In this document: positions 38,101 to 48,909 of the stretch, piece after piece
How the letters are laid out: each line of letters begins with the position of its first letter
Position numbering within the stretch: the stretch's first letter is position 1
DNA from: Opisthocomus hoazin
Taxonomy: Eukaryota; Chordata; Aves; Opisthocomiformes; Opisthocomidae
NCBI RefSeq assembly: GCF_030867145.1
Contig: NC_134420.1
Location: 43,730,912-43,794,911 of the forward strand
Direction of reading: 5' to 3'
Length of the DNA stretch: 64,000 bases
Position numbers and translations under genes: made by a program
Notes under the pieces: model-generated
What the model was told of the DNA's origin: nothing
Seen by the model: only the letters and a program-made list of their open reading frames with translations
Database searches by the model: none

Positions 38101-41100
38101 AAGTGCAAAAACTTGTGGGTTGACATTAGGACAGTTTAATAGGGAAAGTAAAAGCTGTGCACGCAAGGAAAGCAAAGCAAGAAATTCATGCACTGCTTCC
38201 CGTCGGCAGGCAGGTGTTCAGCCATCTCCAGGAAAGCAGGGCTCCATCACACATAAGGTTACTTGGGAAGACGAACACCATCACTTCAAATGTCTCCCCT
38301 CTTCCTCCTCCTTCCCCCAGCTTTATGTGCTGAGCGTGATATCGTATGGTATGCAATATCCCTTGGGTCAGATGGGGTCAGCTGTCCTGGCTATGTCCCT
38401 CTCAACTTCTCGTGCACCCCCAGCCTCCTCACTGGTGGGGTGGGGTGAGAAGCAAAAGAGGCCTTGGGTCAGTGTAAGCACTGCTCAGCAGTAACTAAAA
38501 TACCTCTGTGTTATCATCACTGTTTTCGTCACAAATCCAGAAAATAGCACCATGTGAGCTACTATGAAGAAATGTAACTCTGTCCCAGCCGAAACCAGAT
38601 ATATAGCTCTGCCCATACTTGCTGTGCCTGCTAACATAGGTTAGTACCTATGGCCACCATTGAGCAGCTACATCAGGCTTTCTAGAGAAAAAGAATGGAG
38701 TAACTCAGTTACCTTGTCAGGATAGTCTTCAAGGCTTGTTTTTCTGGGGAAAAAGTTAGGAAAAAAACCCACACTACAAAATGCAGAAGATCTATGCTAA
38801 TGACTTCATCATCATTCTTCCCAATGTAAGTAACAGTCCAGCCTTCAGACCAGTCCTAGAACAAGAGTTCTAGGACCTGCTGTAATGCTGCATGTGTCTC
38901 CCTTTTTCAGTGCCCTACTTGCATCCTACCAGAAAAGGTGTTCTATTGACATTTCATTGGTGCTCTGTTGATCTTACTGATCTGATTGTGTATGTTCAGA
39001 AAAAGCACAGTACCCTTTTATTTAGGGTCATCAAGCTTACTGAAAAGTTTAAACAAGGATATTTTATTTCTCTTGGCATAGGTGGCATAGTATTATGTGT
39101 GGTGTGATTTTTAAAAAGCATATTTTGTTGTGTGTTGGATTTTTGGAGCTGTATGGTAGGCATCTGGTAACAGGGAAGGAAGTGTTTACTCTGAAAGCAA
39201 TGGGAATAGAGATGTTACTGAGATCTCATTAAGCTAAATCTTCTTTACATGTTATGTTTTGGAAAATCTTCACAAGACCCAGGGCAAAGGAGGAGGAATG
39301 CCTGTTGCTTTTGATGAGACAAGGGTGATTGCCAGAGCCCACTGAAGCACTTTGGATTTGAGACAGTCTTAAGAATGCTCTTTAGCAACAGGCAAACAGT
39401 GGGGTGCTCTGCAATGTTTTGTATTACTTAGCGAATATACAGAACATTATAGCCAGAATATACAGCAGGTTGTGAATTGTTCTTGTGCATTGTATAAATT
39501 TGATTAAATCTTGCTGCTCAGAGCATTTTATAGTGCTTATTGTTAACCAAGGAAAATAAGATCTTGTTTTCATAAAATGAAACTCTACCATTGAGAAATA
39601 AACCGTACATGTGTTTTAACAACAGAGAGGTCCCTTTGGCTACTCTGTAGGTCAGTGTTTGTGCACTCACAGCAACTCTCCTGTTCTGCCTGCTGAGGTG
39701 AAGGAGAGGGAGATCTCTGAAGCTGTGTCTGTTCTGTGAGATTAGTATGTCTACCTGGGCTCTGTGTGGAAGAAACCGTCCACGCAGGTAGTGGATGCAG
39801 AGATGTTAGTGTCTGGATGTCTGACTGACGTGCTGTAGAGCACTTGGATTGAACTGAGAAGTGGCGTAGCGTTTTGGTGAAATTTCTCAGAATAAATGCA
39901 TCTTTTCCATCTTTTTTACCCTCCAGTTCCTGGTTCTCATGTGCTGAGCAGTCAAGGATTGGCCTCTCCCCTTTTTGTTCTGTTGTGCTTTTTCTTAAAA
40001 CTATTCCTTATTTAATGGTAAAAATGAAGTGGACCTTGAGTCTGCAATGCCATATGCTGTTGCAGAAACTTTTTTTCCTGTTTCTTTTTTTCAAAACCCT
40101 CTCATAGGTAAATATGTAGTTATTTTTCTCAAGAGTTCTAACAGTATTGTAAGTTGTGGCGGTATATATGTTGTTTACAAGGACACCAAAGCAATGCCTG
40201 GAGATAACTCTAGGCTGAAGTTCAGTTGTCCTCAGCCTCTTCATAACAAAACTATCTTACTGCAGGGGGGAGAAGTAAGACTGTGATTCCTAGAAATGTG
40301 GTTAGACAGTGTAATGCCACCAAAATAAGCCCTGTCTAAACACTGAGCAGAGCTGCGCGAGTAGAGAAGAGTTGTATTACACTGGTGCAGTGCATCAGTC
40401 CAAGCCCATCTCTTTTCCAATAGCAGTTCCATACTCATTCCTGAATGCAGTAGTCATGCAAGTAGTTTGTTTAGCTCCCTATTTTGTTCTTTTTGATTTG
40501 TAAACCAAAGCATCCAATTTATTTTCAGCCATATTTCTACAAAACTACATGGCTTATATGCTCACTTACTTGATTGCTTAAAAGCTTTCATGTGTAGAGT
40601 TTGGCGGTTTAATTTGCGTGTTCTTAGGTGTTACTTTGTCTGAGTTTGGAGTTCAGCTTTGCACTGCACTATATTTGCGTTGTTTTTATTTTACTAGCTG
40701 TATATATTTTACTTTGTGTGCATCAGAGGTTTCTGTCAAGATATGTATTATAATATATTTTTTATTGCTTAAAGTATTCTTACTGTTTTCTGCTGGTTCC
40801 TGCCTGTGTATGCCCTTAAAATAAACTAGCTAGACCAAATAAAATTCCTTTTATTCTTTTGTGTGTGAGTGTAGCATTTTGAGATGAGGCGTGGATTTAG
40901 ATGGCAGAAACTATAAAGAGGAGTTTTTGGCTTTTGCAGGGATTTGTTTTGAATGCACTTGGTTTTTGTTTACTTCCTGCTTGCTTGCCACTTTGCCAGC
41001 AGAACAATTACAGTATTTCCTGCTCCTTTTTTTTTTTCTGGACACTGGAAAGTGTAGGAATATGGAGCACGACAAGAACGTTACATCTGCAATGTTCAAA

Positions 41101-42023
41101 TAAGCATCTTCTATTCCTACAGATATTTTAGAAGTCCTGTAGACTTCTGCCAATCTGAAGAAATCCAGGACTTCTTACCCGGAGCGGCTGGCAGCATGTA
41201 GTTTAGGGGTGGCTTTATTTGGTACTTCTCCTCTAGGGTTCCAAGACAGCCTTAATACAAGGATAAGAATTCCCCAAAACGCTGATGTGTTAATGAGAAT
41301 GATCATTTGAGTTATGAGATTAATGAACAGTATAGTTGAAAAAAAAAATTGAAATCCTGTTGTGTTGTAGGACTTTGATTTTTTGTTCTGATAAAAATGA
41401 CTCGGTGTTTAGCGAAAAATTGCAGAAGTAGAAGGCTGCCTAGTAGGGGGTTTATGCCTCACGGTATGGAGATTTCATACAAATAGATGAAGTCTTGGCT
41501 TCACCACCACAAAGTGACATTATAGTATGGGCAAATGCATCATTATTCTGGCAGAAGATGAATGTTATCAGTAATGTAACAACCTAAGAAAAATTGGGGC
41601 CAGGTTCTTGGGCGGAATAGATAAAGATAGGAATATGATGAAGGAATGAGGGGGAAAAATAGACAAATACTTTCAACAGAGAGGGGAAACTGCCTTTAAA
41701 AGGAAAAAAACATTGTTTAAGCTTATTTCTTTAAACAAACCTGAAACCAAAACCCAAAACCAACTCCCCCCTGAAAAAAACCCTTGTTTGCTTCTTTTTT
41801 AGGAAATCTAATGAGGCCCCTTAAGAACTATGGAATCGCATGGTGAGCATATGTTTTAATTTAAGTAAAGCTTTTATACAGATGTACTTGATATTGTGCT
41901 GGAAAGCTTGAGTTTTTGCTTTGTTGTTTCAGCATGTCTATGGGTTTCTTGATAGAAGAGACTGCCCCAATTGTGTGGAGAGGGCTCATGGTCATGTCGG
42001 CTGTTGAGAAATTGTTGAGACAG
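8063..42023 (+). CDS. NUBPL: NUBPL, mitochondrial Fe-S assembly factor for complex I (exons 1-6, 3' end outside window)
   Basis: NUBPL (yeast-type name Ind1) is a Mrp/NBP35-family P-loop ATPase in the mitochondrial matrix that binds a 4Fe-4S cluster and inserts clusters into complex I. Six exons totalling 516 bases join into one 172-codon frame, about 54% of the roughly 319 residues of the human protein. Residues 1-37 are rich in Arg and Ala with no acid before D24, as in a mitochondrial presequence. The deviant Walker A loop GKGGVGKST is at residues 76-84. [10 protein letters not shown] is at 104-113 and [10 protein letters not shown] at 156-165. The CxxC cluster-binding motif lies further downstream in the family and is not in this window. 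The ATG at 8063 has G at -3 and +4. The frame stays open upstream through the CpG island, so a longer N-terminus cannot be fully excluded, but the length matches the family. Confidence 0.95.
8174..8881 (+). other. NUBPL intron 1 (708 bp)
   Basis: GT...AG intron, GC-rich at both ends. It holds a 24-base T run at 8612-8635. The acceptor at 8880-8881 follows a modest pyrimidine stretch. No other feature was seen. Confidence 0.85.
8612..8635 (+). repeat. Poly-T tract
   Basis: A run of 24 T in NUBPL intron 1, preceded by ctttc. Probably a simple repeat. No SINE body is visible beside it. Confidence 0.9.
8882..9029 (+). CDS. NUBPL: NUBPL exon 2 with the deviant Walker A motif
   Basis: 148 bases that begin in phase 0 and end one base into a codon. 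The product runs from [16 protein letters not shown] through [14 protein letters not shown] to [13 protein letters not shown]. It matches human NUBPL closely from [14 protein letters not shown] onward. The GKGGVGKST loop binds ATP and carries the second lysine that defines the Mrp/MinD-type subgroup. The internal ATG at 8930 (MSRG) is not the likely start, because the conserved ETLKQRR-like stretch precedes it. Donor GTAAGG at 9030. Confidence 0.96.
9030..13818 (+). other. NUBPL intron 2 (4,789 bp)
   Basis: AT-rich intron bounded by GTAAGG and a strong T/C tract ending TTCTTGCAG. I recognised no mobile element, RNA gene or nested reading frame in it. It has scattered T runs only. Confidence 0.85.
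13819..13853 (+). CDS. NUBPL: NUBPL exon 3 (35 bp)
   Basis: A very short exon completing a Val codon with the last base of exon 2 and then encoding [11 protein letters not shown], as in the helix after the P-loop of human NUBPL. It ends in phase 0 with donor GTAGGT. Acceptor TTCTTGCAG. Losing this exon alone would shift the frame. Both adjacent introns are long. Confidence 0.94.
17793..17805. promoter_or_regulatory. X-box-like palindrome (possible RFX site)
   Basis: GTTGCTGAGCAAC is a perfect palindrome of two 6-base arms around one base and fits the RFX X-box form (GTTRCY, short spacer, RGYAAC). It lies in a GC-richer islet in intron 3. Motif match only. Confidence 0.4.
17866..17889. repeat. 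Perfect 10-bp inverted repeat with 4-base loop
   Basis: Arms GAGGGAGCAG (17866-17875) and CTGCTCCCTC (17880-17889) are exact reverse complements around AGCG. It would fold into a stable hairpin in the NUBPL pre-mRNA. Function unknown. Confidence 0.85.
25344..25434 (+). CDS. NUBPL: NUBPL exon 4
   Basis: 91 bases, starting in phase 0 and ending one base into a codon. It encodes [20 protein letters not shown] and then [10 protein letters not shown]. The [10 protein letters not shown] segment contains the aspartates after the second beta strand that are typical of the Mrp/NBP35 ATPase fold (human has LLDVDVYGPS). Acceptor TTACACAG, donor GTAAGT. Confidence 0.96.
31816..31930 (+). mobile_element. 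Old CR1 3'-end fragment
   Basis: The stretch from 'gtgaggatttcaggacaggg' to 'cttttccgaccttaatgattctattattctg' parallels the last part of the CR1 tail seen at 60090-60198, with many differences, and ends in a decayed ATTCTATG repeat. It is in the same direction as NUBPL. Confidence 0.8.
33874..34272 (-). repeat. 3' LTR of the endogenous retrovirus
   Basis: 399 bp, the exact length of its partner at 36450-36848. On the - strand it starts TGTTGGGGTT and ends with the complement of the TGCCGCG at 33874. An AATAAA signal (- strand) lies at about 33947-33952, inside the stretch written cgatttattgct. Confidence 0.93.
34273..34291 (-). other. Polypurine tract of the retrovirus
   Basis: On the - strand this is a purine run of the form AAAAGAGAAAGGGGAACA directly beside the TG of the left-hand LTR. 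This is where plus-strand DNA synthesis is primed, and it confirms the - orientation. Confidence 0.85.
34292..35324 (-). other. Retroviral interior, 3' part, no protein recognised
   Basis: Interior DNA between the polypurine tract and the gag-like region. It is AT-rich, with no long reading frame on the - strand and no pol or env motif that I recognise. It contains the long-range inverted repeat listed separately. Confidence 0.6.
35131..35202. repeat. Inverted repeat inside the retrovirus
   Basis: TGGTCCAGGGATC (35131-35143) pairs with GATCCCTTGGACCA (35189-35202), with one bulged base and a 45-base loop. It could form a stem in the proviral transcript. Confidence 0.7.
35325..36319 (-). pseudogene. 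Degenerate gag-like region of the retrovirus
   Basis: On the - strand a Met-Gly start (ATG at 36319-36317), suited to N-myristoylation of a matrix protein, is followed by a stop after 28 codons (36235-36233). Downstream fragments in shifted frames (36151-35936, 35970-35674, 35666-35325) look like gag: a Pro-rich linker with [10 protein letters not shown] near 35840 and a Pro/Arg-rich, GC-rich stretch near 35470-35560. Capsid and nucleocapsid domains are not evident. It is broken by at least one stop and frame changes, so no intact gag is made. The identification is by composition, position after the leader and the Met-Gly start, and is moderate. Confidence 0.6.
36386..36392 (-). promoter_or_regulatory. 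Candidate retroviral splice donor in the leader
   Basis: On the - strand GAG|GTAAGC lies between the primer site and the gag start. This is a near-perfect donor and in the expected place for subgenomic splicing. Confidence 0.5.
36429..36446 (-). other. Primer-binding site for tRNA-Trp
   Basis: The + strand here equals the 3' end of tryptophan tRNA (ATCACGTCGGGGTCACCA) with one mismatch in the final CCA part. It lies three bases from the right-hand LTR. Tryptophan tRNA is the primer of avian alpharetroviruses such as the leukosis/sarcoma group, which points to a related lineage. Confidence 0.88.
36450..36848 (-). repeat. 5' LTR of the endogenous retrovirus
   Basis: 399 bp, about 96% identical to 33874-34272 and of exactly equal length. 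Most differences are transitions. It starts TGCAGAG and ends CCCCAACA on the + strand. It would drive transcription toward lower coordinates, against NUBPL. Confidence 0.93.
37995..38602 (-). mobile_element. Solo LTR of a bird endogenous retrovirus family
   Basis: About 608 bp that match, nearly end to end, an LTR I recall from many neoavian genomes. On the - strand it begins with the decayed form of TGTGCTGGTTTTGGCTGGGA near 38602, has a TATA-like CATAAA at about 38321-38326, ATTAAA at 38140-38135 and ends near 37995. No partner LTR or interior was found nearby, so it is a solo LTR left by recombination. A (CA)n(C)n expansion sits in its distal end. The family name is not certain to me. Confidence 0.75.
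38037..38071 (+). repeat. Compound (CA)n(C)19 microsatellite
   Basis: An eight-unit CA-type run followed by 19 C in a row (38053-38071). It lies within the solo LTR where the family normally has a short C-rich stretch. Likely length-variable, and prone to sequencing error. Confidence 0.9.
41803..41842 (+). CDS. NUBPL: NUBPL exon 5 (40 bp)
   Basis: A short exon that completes an Arg codon (first base from exon 4) and encodes [12 protein letters not shown], then two bases of a Cys codon. Human has NLMRPLLNYGIAC here. Acceptor CTTTTTTAG, donor GTGAGC. It is separated from exon 6 by only 90 bp. Confidence 0.95.
41843..41932 (+). other. NUBPL intron 5 (90 bp)
   Basis: A very short intron with GTGAGC donor and a TTTGTTGTTTCAG acceptor, in contrast to the multi-kilobase introns on both sides. 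It is near the lower size limit for vertebrate introns, and exons 5 and 6 are probably recognised together. Confidence 0.92.
41933..42023 (+). CDS. NUBPL: NUBPL exon 6
   Basis: 91 bases completing the Cys codon and encoding [20 protein letters not shown] followed by [10 protein letters not shown], ending in phase 0 before GTAAGG. Human reads [34 protein letters not shown] sequence here. The VWRGxM block is characteristic of the Mrp/NBP35 family. The next residues (VDWG in the family) must come from exon 7, which is not in the window. Confidence 0.96.
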
Positions 42024-43187
42024 GTAAGGACTTGGGTGCATATTTGCATTTCAGACTAATCGATTAATTTAAATTGTATTTAACTGATACATGAGTGTCC
42101 TTGACATTATTTCATATATTAGTGGTGAGCATTTTTGTATCTTGGTCTTCTTAAGTTCTTAAGAATTTAATCTTAACTTCAGGTAAGAGGCAAAGGTGAC
42201 ACTTTTTCCGTTTACCTATGCCCTTCAAATAGAGCTGCTGTTCCATGTGTTTGATGAATCACCCCAATTTGCATTCCTTCTTACTCCATTTTATGTTTCT
42301 TTATGCAACTGTTAAAAAACAAAAAGTCCTTCTGAAGTTGCCTAAGGATTTGACTGTATAGGTCTCTATGCATACCTACAGCTGTATTCCCTTATGTTCT
42401 TGTTAATTCACCAGCACTAAGGATTCTTGGATGGCATTTGGCATATGACAGGTACATGAAGATCATTAGATACCATCTCTGTGTAATGCAGATAGATTGT
42501 TAGTTAATAAATTTCCTGGCATATGGAAGTGGGGTGGCTTTTTTATTTTTTGACAGATTTTTTTTTCCTCTTATTGTGAATAGATCTGTGAAGTGCTAAT
42601 GAGACAAACAGCTCAAAAAATGCATGAAGATTGCATGTTTAGACTTTGAAATGACCCAGATTGTTTATGGCTGACATCCGTTCCAGGGATTTAATATATA
42701 CAGCTCAGAGATCACTAGGTTTCTGTATGTCTTCTGTAAATGCCTTTGAATCTTATGCTCCCTTAATGACTGAAGATTTCTCCCCCCCCCTTTTCCCATT
42801 TTTACTGAATTCTCCTCTAACACAGACTTTAGAATAGTGGCAATCAGTGCCCTAGTCAGAAAAGCCATGTGTCTGCCAAAATTACAGGAAGAGTATCTTT
42901 GCCTAGATTTGGCCTTTAAAAATAAGGGGCATCCATGCCAGTAGCTGTAGAAGGCTGTTCTGACCTCTTTGTGTGGTGCATTGTGTTGGCCGGGCTCACA
43001 AAGACTAGATCCTGAAACCTCGACGGTGGAGCTGAAGTTAGCACCTGCTGTACTGGCATACTCCACCCTGGGAGACTGAAGGCTGGCAGGCACTCCAGTG
43101 CCGTTACTTCAGTCGGTGGCATCCCCAAATGGGAAGCATGTGCCAGCATCCTTGTGGAGGGTGCGAATGGTGCCGTGTAATGAGCTT

Positions 43188-43203
43188 GTTGCTCCCTAGC
43201 AAC
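43188..43203. repeat. Short palindrome GTTGCT-4-AGCAAC
   Basis: Two exact 6-base arms around CCCT in a CpG-bearing islet of intron 6. It uses the same arms as the X-box-like site at 17793 but with a longer spacer, so RFX binding is less likely. Confidence 0.6.
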
Positions 43204-44806
43204 TGGCGAAGCAGTTACATGCTGGCCGATTATGCTGTAGGAACGAGACAAGAGTCCGTTAATGCTCGGGGCATCAGTGATTTCCCTGACAGTGGAACCT
43301 GAATTCTGAATGCGGCAGGCTTTACAGCTAAATTTCTTCTCCCCGTAAGCATTTTGCTTCTGCGTGATGACCAGGGTACTCTTAAATCTGTGCTGTAAAA
43401 GTTGTTCGCATGTCTTCCTTTGAAGAAAGCTTACAGATCACAGGGAGAACCAGTAGGTTCTATCTGATGCACAGGTGGTTTTTAGGAAATAACTAAAAAT
43501 TTTCCAGACTAACACATGCTATTTTGGTGTTAAAAACTGTAATCTCCCTTCTGACGTAGTTACTAGTCAGTCTCAAGAAGGGGTTAGCTATAGAACCAAT
43601 AGCGTTATAGTCTTGGACACGTAAACAAGAGAGGACCACAGTGTGCAAAGATGTTTTCCAAAGATACTATAATTCCATTTTATATCAGAAATAGTTTTGA
43701 GATCTGTTGAGGGCTTTGAAATTTTTCCTTGTTTTCTCTTTGTATGTTCTGGTTGGTCTTAGCTGTTACCTGTTGTTTGACAGGATAAAGTTGCTCGCAA
43801 GAGTAAAATATTTCTGCTTGTATTTGAGTTTCTAAAACCATGTTCTTAAGAAATAGCTGCTTTACCTCTATAGCTATATATAAAGCATTTAAATTAGCTC
43901 CCTAATCTAGATTTATAGTATAATATAAATGTAAGGAGCTTCTGTGCATTCAGGCAAGCTGATGAAATACTACATTCTTAAAATAATAAAATCAGCTAGG
44001 GAGAAAACACAGAGGTTCACAGACTTTTGCATTAAAAACACTGGTGGCATTTTGTAATGGAGTTTATTGTTACATGGCGGACGGGGTTTTGTTTGTTTTA
44101 AGAGCATCAAGACTATATGTTCACTCTGTCCAAATAACTTTGGAGGCTTGTTTGTTTTTTCCATATGAACAAATCTGTTTTCCAGAGTTTTACATGCTTC
44201 AGATACTCCAATAAAGCATTGAAGGGCCTAGTTTCCAAATTCATTAGTGGGGACTTGCTAACTCGTTAACTCATAATTGGTCTGTGCCTGTAATGAGTCT
44301 TTAAATACTTCTCTTGCAACTTGTTTAAATTTCTGGAATTCCTCCTTCGGCAAATACATTTGTTAAATGTATGTGTTATGTGCTTTCTTAGATACTTACT
44401 GCGTGTGACCTCACTCTTTGTAATGCATGAGTATTTGTCCTTCGCTGGTGTTACTTTCTTGGCTTTTCAACACAATCCAGAGTCCAGCCACACTTCTGTC
44501 TCTTTTCACTTCTACTTGCATATGGGCAGGCTATCCATCACTTTTCAGAGAAAACACCGTTTAAATCCGGACTCTTCTTTTGCCACATGTCTGGTCTGAG
44601 AAGCTACTTTTGTTTTTGTGTGTTGTGTGGTGTCAGACTGGTACATAACAGGCAGTAATACTGAAAACCAAAATCAGTGCTTGGTGTTTCTCTAGTAATC
44701 CATATCTCACAAGCATGGATGGTTTTCTGGAACACATCATATCATTTTCCTTAATCAGAGTTCGAAGGAAGTGTGCCTGATAATACAAACTAGAGTTAAC
44801 AGTTTA

Positions 44807-44890
44807 GTATACTATATTATATACATTACATATATATGGATATATGTGTATCAAATCAGTATATAAATGAAATTATATAGCATATTGATT
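44807..44890. repeat. AT-rich low-complexity tract
   Basis: A run of TA, TATATA and ATATATGG-like units. Simple AT-rich sequence without a fixed period. Confidence 0.6.
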
Positions 44891-47800
44891 TTATAATATG
44901 TCCTACTTGTAATACAAGTATTGCTTAATAGAAAAGAAGGAAAGGGATGATAGGGTATTGAACGAACAGGAAACACAGAAGGAAGTGATTTTTCACCTGT
45001 ACTGAAAGTGAATTGCAAAGAATAATGGAATGTATGGTTCTATATAAATGTATTAATAATTCTTTCAGTTAAATATATCTCTAGTTTACATGCGTTGAAA
45101 TTACCCAGAGTTTTGTTGTGGCTGAGAAGTGACTTCTTCAGTCACATAATTAGATGTACTGTAGGTCCGTTTACACTGCAGGGTGAGCTTTTTCTTTATC
45201 TGGGTTTTAACTCTTCCCGTTTCCCTGCCACAGTAATCTTCATGTAAAAATTCTTTCACCTCTGTTAACAATTCTTTTGAATCTTGGTTGCCTGGAGGTG
45301 AGATAAAAGAGAATATTTATTTTGTTTACGTGAGTTTTTTTAAAAGGTAGTTATTTTCTCTGAAGAATGTGTTAAAGCCCAGGTAAGGAAGTTTTACTGC
45401 TCCGGTGTGGTGTGTAGCACTAGGCTTTTTCCATTCAGTTTTCACTTAACGTACACTTCAGAAGCTGCCTACTATTTTGCATAGTCCTATTCAGCACTTG
45501 TTCCTTTATTCTGTGTGTGTCTAGACTCAGTGCTATGGTATTTGGTTCAGATTAAACAAGCTACCTCAAAATGCATCATCTTGGTGTATTTGTTGTGGGG
45601 AGTGACTTCAGATTAACCTTTAGGCTGAGGACAGTAAAGATACAGATTTTTTTGAGAGTTACCTAAAGCCTATACCTGAACAGTAATGTGTCTGAAAAGC
45701 TCTGTTGAAAAAAGTATTCATTAGACAGCTAAGAACCTTAGAAATAAAAAGATTATTTAAAAAAAAAAAGGGCAAGCAAAACTTGTTTGCTGGTTTAAAC
45801 TGCTTTTGCAGAAGGATTTTAATGGTCATCACCACTGTCCCATATAGCCTGTATGGTAAGTTTTCTGGCACCATTCTTATTTCTGTCTGAGGACATCTCA
45901 ACAGTTCAGTGGCAAAGGAGCAATTAGAAGGGTGCAGACACAATCCTAAACTGATCCAGGAGCAGCATGACTGGCTGCTGTATGTCCTGGAGTATTTTGT
46001 GGCAATTGTTCTGCCAGAAGGTTGAAGGTGAGGAAGTGACACTGTGTCATCTGCCAATTTAATAGCTGCTATAGTCATAGCAGCAATATAAATGAGGGGG
46101 TTTCTTGTTTCGGCAGTAAGCAGTAAAACTTTTAATACGATGGATAGTAAGTGTTGGTTTCTCTGATCTTGAACTCTCTATCTTATTCTACATGTGTTAT
46201 TAAGTTGAAATACCAGCAAAGAAGGAAAAAAATTCAATGTGCAGCAGACAAGTCAGCTTTCCTATTAAAAAAAAATAAATGGGACTACAGGTGAAATAGA
46301 AGTGCATACTTCAGCATGCAGTGTTGTCCTTGTTTCTTTGTCATATCCATAGATAAAGTTGTATCACTATTAGAAGCAAGTGTTACCTACACATCGTGGA
46401 TTATAGATGTCAGCAATCCTGTTAAGTGCAAACAGTGCCCTTGGAACTGGTCCAAAAGTCTGCTGTCTTTTCAAGGCAGGGATCTCTGGTTGATTAACAT
46501 TCTTAACAGGGTTTCGTATCCTGACATGACATTTTAACCTATGTTTTTGCAGGCTAGTCAGATCTTGCACGGCAAGACTCCTGTATTTCTTCCTTGTCAT
46601 GCTCCTGTAGAGTTTCAAGAACATTTTATGCATTTGCACCATATAGCCTTCATATAGTATGGCTATGAAGAGAGCCTCAGCGCTGTTAAGTGTATTGTGA
46701 GCTCTAAAGGTTTCTTAGATGTACCTGATAAAGATGAACACGTTTTCCCGGAAAGAACATGAAACTTCTTCTGGAGTGGCTCAATTCTAGTGAGTCCCTA
46801 AAATACCCTTATTATTATCTAATTGTAATTTCTCCGTCTCTCTTGCTGCTTCTTTCAGCACCAGTTTAGTGCCTCTGTTTTATAAAAGCTATGTAGTGAA
46901 AAAAAATTAAAGTTTCACCAGGAGGGATATAATTGGAAAGGAAACAATACAGGGAAGGTAGCAGAAAGCAAATAATACAAAACTTCCAATGCAGAGCATT
47001 TGCATGTGAGCAAAAGGAAATGGGGCCTTGCACTTGGAAGCACAGACAGGCTTTATCCCCTGTAGATTCATGACGAAAACCGTAAGTTCAGCAGAAGAAT
47101 GATCCAAATTATTTTATTAGCTCAACCCGAAGCTGATAAGGGTTGTAGTCTGAAGATCCAGTCTTGTCCTTTAAAAAAACTTTAACTCAGCTTATGCGAT
47201 TATTGCAATTGTATGTAATTTTGAAAGTTTGGCTAAAGATGGAGATTTTCTGTGCTACTTTCATTCTAAAGCTATACTCTACTAAGACAAGAACTGCTTT
47301 GAAACCGGCACTTGCCAGAAGTAATGGTGGTAGTATTTATACCGTAGAGTGTGTATGTGTGAATATACATAGACATACTCAAACCTTTTTTGTAGCATGA
47401 CACTGATGCCCAGTTATCATACATACATAGTTGTAGAATGTCACATGTTATTGGGAATAGGGAGAATGCAGACAGATGGATAAATGGTCTTTGAAATACT
47501 GAGCAGACTGTGAGTTGTGAGGTCTGGGATATTTCAAGGGCCTCTGTGAAAAAGCTGCCATAAAAGTAACAGTGGAGTGAATGGAACAGTAAAAATTTAT
47601 GTTTAAAGATTTAGGATTAGATTAACTTGGAAACAGTAGTAGTGTTTGATTCTTGGAGAGCAAAGACTATGGAGGCGATATTGTTGTGGGTTTTTGATCA
47701 CTGCCTGAAGTGGCGCATTTCTGTAGAGGAGATTATAGATGTTGAATACTACTTTTGTTTGACAGACATTAGTTAGTGATTTATTATGTGCAGTTGCTAC

Positions 47801-48909
47801 TGTTTGAGAACGGTATGTGTAGTTATTGGTATTCTCTTTTCCACCATTTAAATTGGAGAGGTTGCATATGTGGGTTTGGGGGCAATTTTTCTGTAAGTGT
47901 GGTTTATTTTATGTATATGTTAATGTTGCACTTGGAAAGATAAGAAAACTAGATAAGGTGTTGAGACCAAATGTATTTATACCAAGTAAAATAGTTACCA
48001 AGCTACCAAGCTGCCATTGACTGCTTTACTGTGCATGTTCTCTGCAGCACAATGTAGTGTATATGGTGTCTGTAGACAGCAGTCTGATCTCATTTATCAT
48101 GTGTGTTTATAACATGCTGTATTAAATCTCATAAATTCTTCAGCATATAAATTTTCACAGTTTTGTACCATCTTGTTTGCCTGTGTATACAAATAGGTTT
48201 CTTACAAAGAGCAGTGGAGAAACTAGGGAAAACCGTTCCAAATAAGAAGGAATGATGAGTATTTGATTTGGAAGCAATACACTACAAGAACATTGTCAGC
48301 AATGTAGTTAGGTACTACATGCTGAGCCATCTGCTGGATTGATTAGTGTGGTTTACGAAGAGTTGTCCTCCAGCTTCTGTTTGTGTCCGTGTTCTGCCTT
48401 TTTACGTTTTTTTGGGATCATGGAAATTTCATTCTGTGTTTATACAGTGTTCAGCACTGTAGTGAGTTGCCACTTCTTGAGAGGTGCACAGAAATACAAA
48501 GACTAGTATTTACAACTTCCAAGAAAATCTAAACTTCTTCCTTTGATGCTTTTTCATGTTTATGAAATAAATCTATTATACGTGTATTTTGTGTTTTGGG
48601 TTCCCAGAGTATGCGTGTGTGTCAATGATAGAAAATCTGTTAAGAATGCCTAAGATCAATGTAAAAGTATAGCTAGCATTTACAACTGATATTCATCAGA
48701 ACTTAAATGTCTTTTGCAGATATATGCGCAGTTGCTTAACTTTTGATGGTACATACTACCTTGAATATATATTCTCCAGCGAAGAGTCATCAAGGTGATA
48801 AAGGAGATGAAGCGTGTAGTATGTGAAGAGACACCAATAGAACTGCGGGGTTTTTTTGTTTGATAAGGTTAAAGGGACATATGAATTACTGTCTTCAACT
48901 GTCTGACGG

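Larger units (their letters stand above)
25435..41802 (+). other. NUBPL intron 4 (16,368 bp)
   Basis: The intron with the most LTR-element sequence in the window. It carries an old CR1 tail at 31816-31930, a complete - strand LTR retrovirus at 33874-36848 and a - strand solo LTR at 37995-38602. The rest (25435-31815, 31931-33873, 36849-37994, 38603-41802) is AT-rich with nothing recognised. Donor GTAAGT, acceptor CTTTTTTAG. Confidence 0.85.

Noticed and set aside
46020..46070. LADDT-like peptide on the - strand resembling a CR1 catalytic box
   Set aside because: The surrounding sequence does not follow any CR1 order that I know, so the short match is probably chance.
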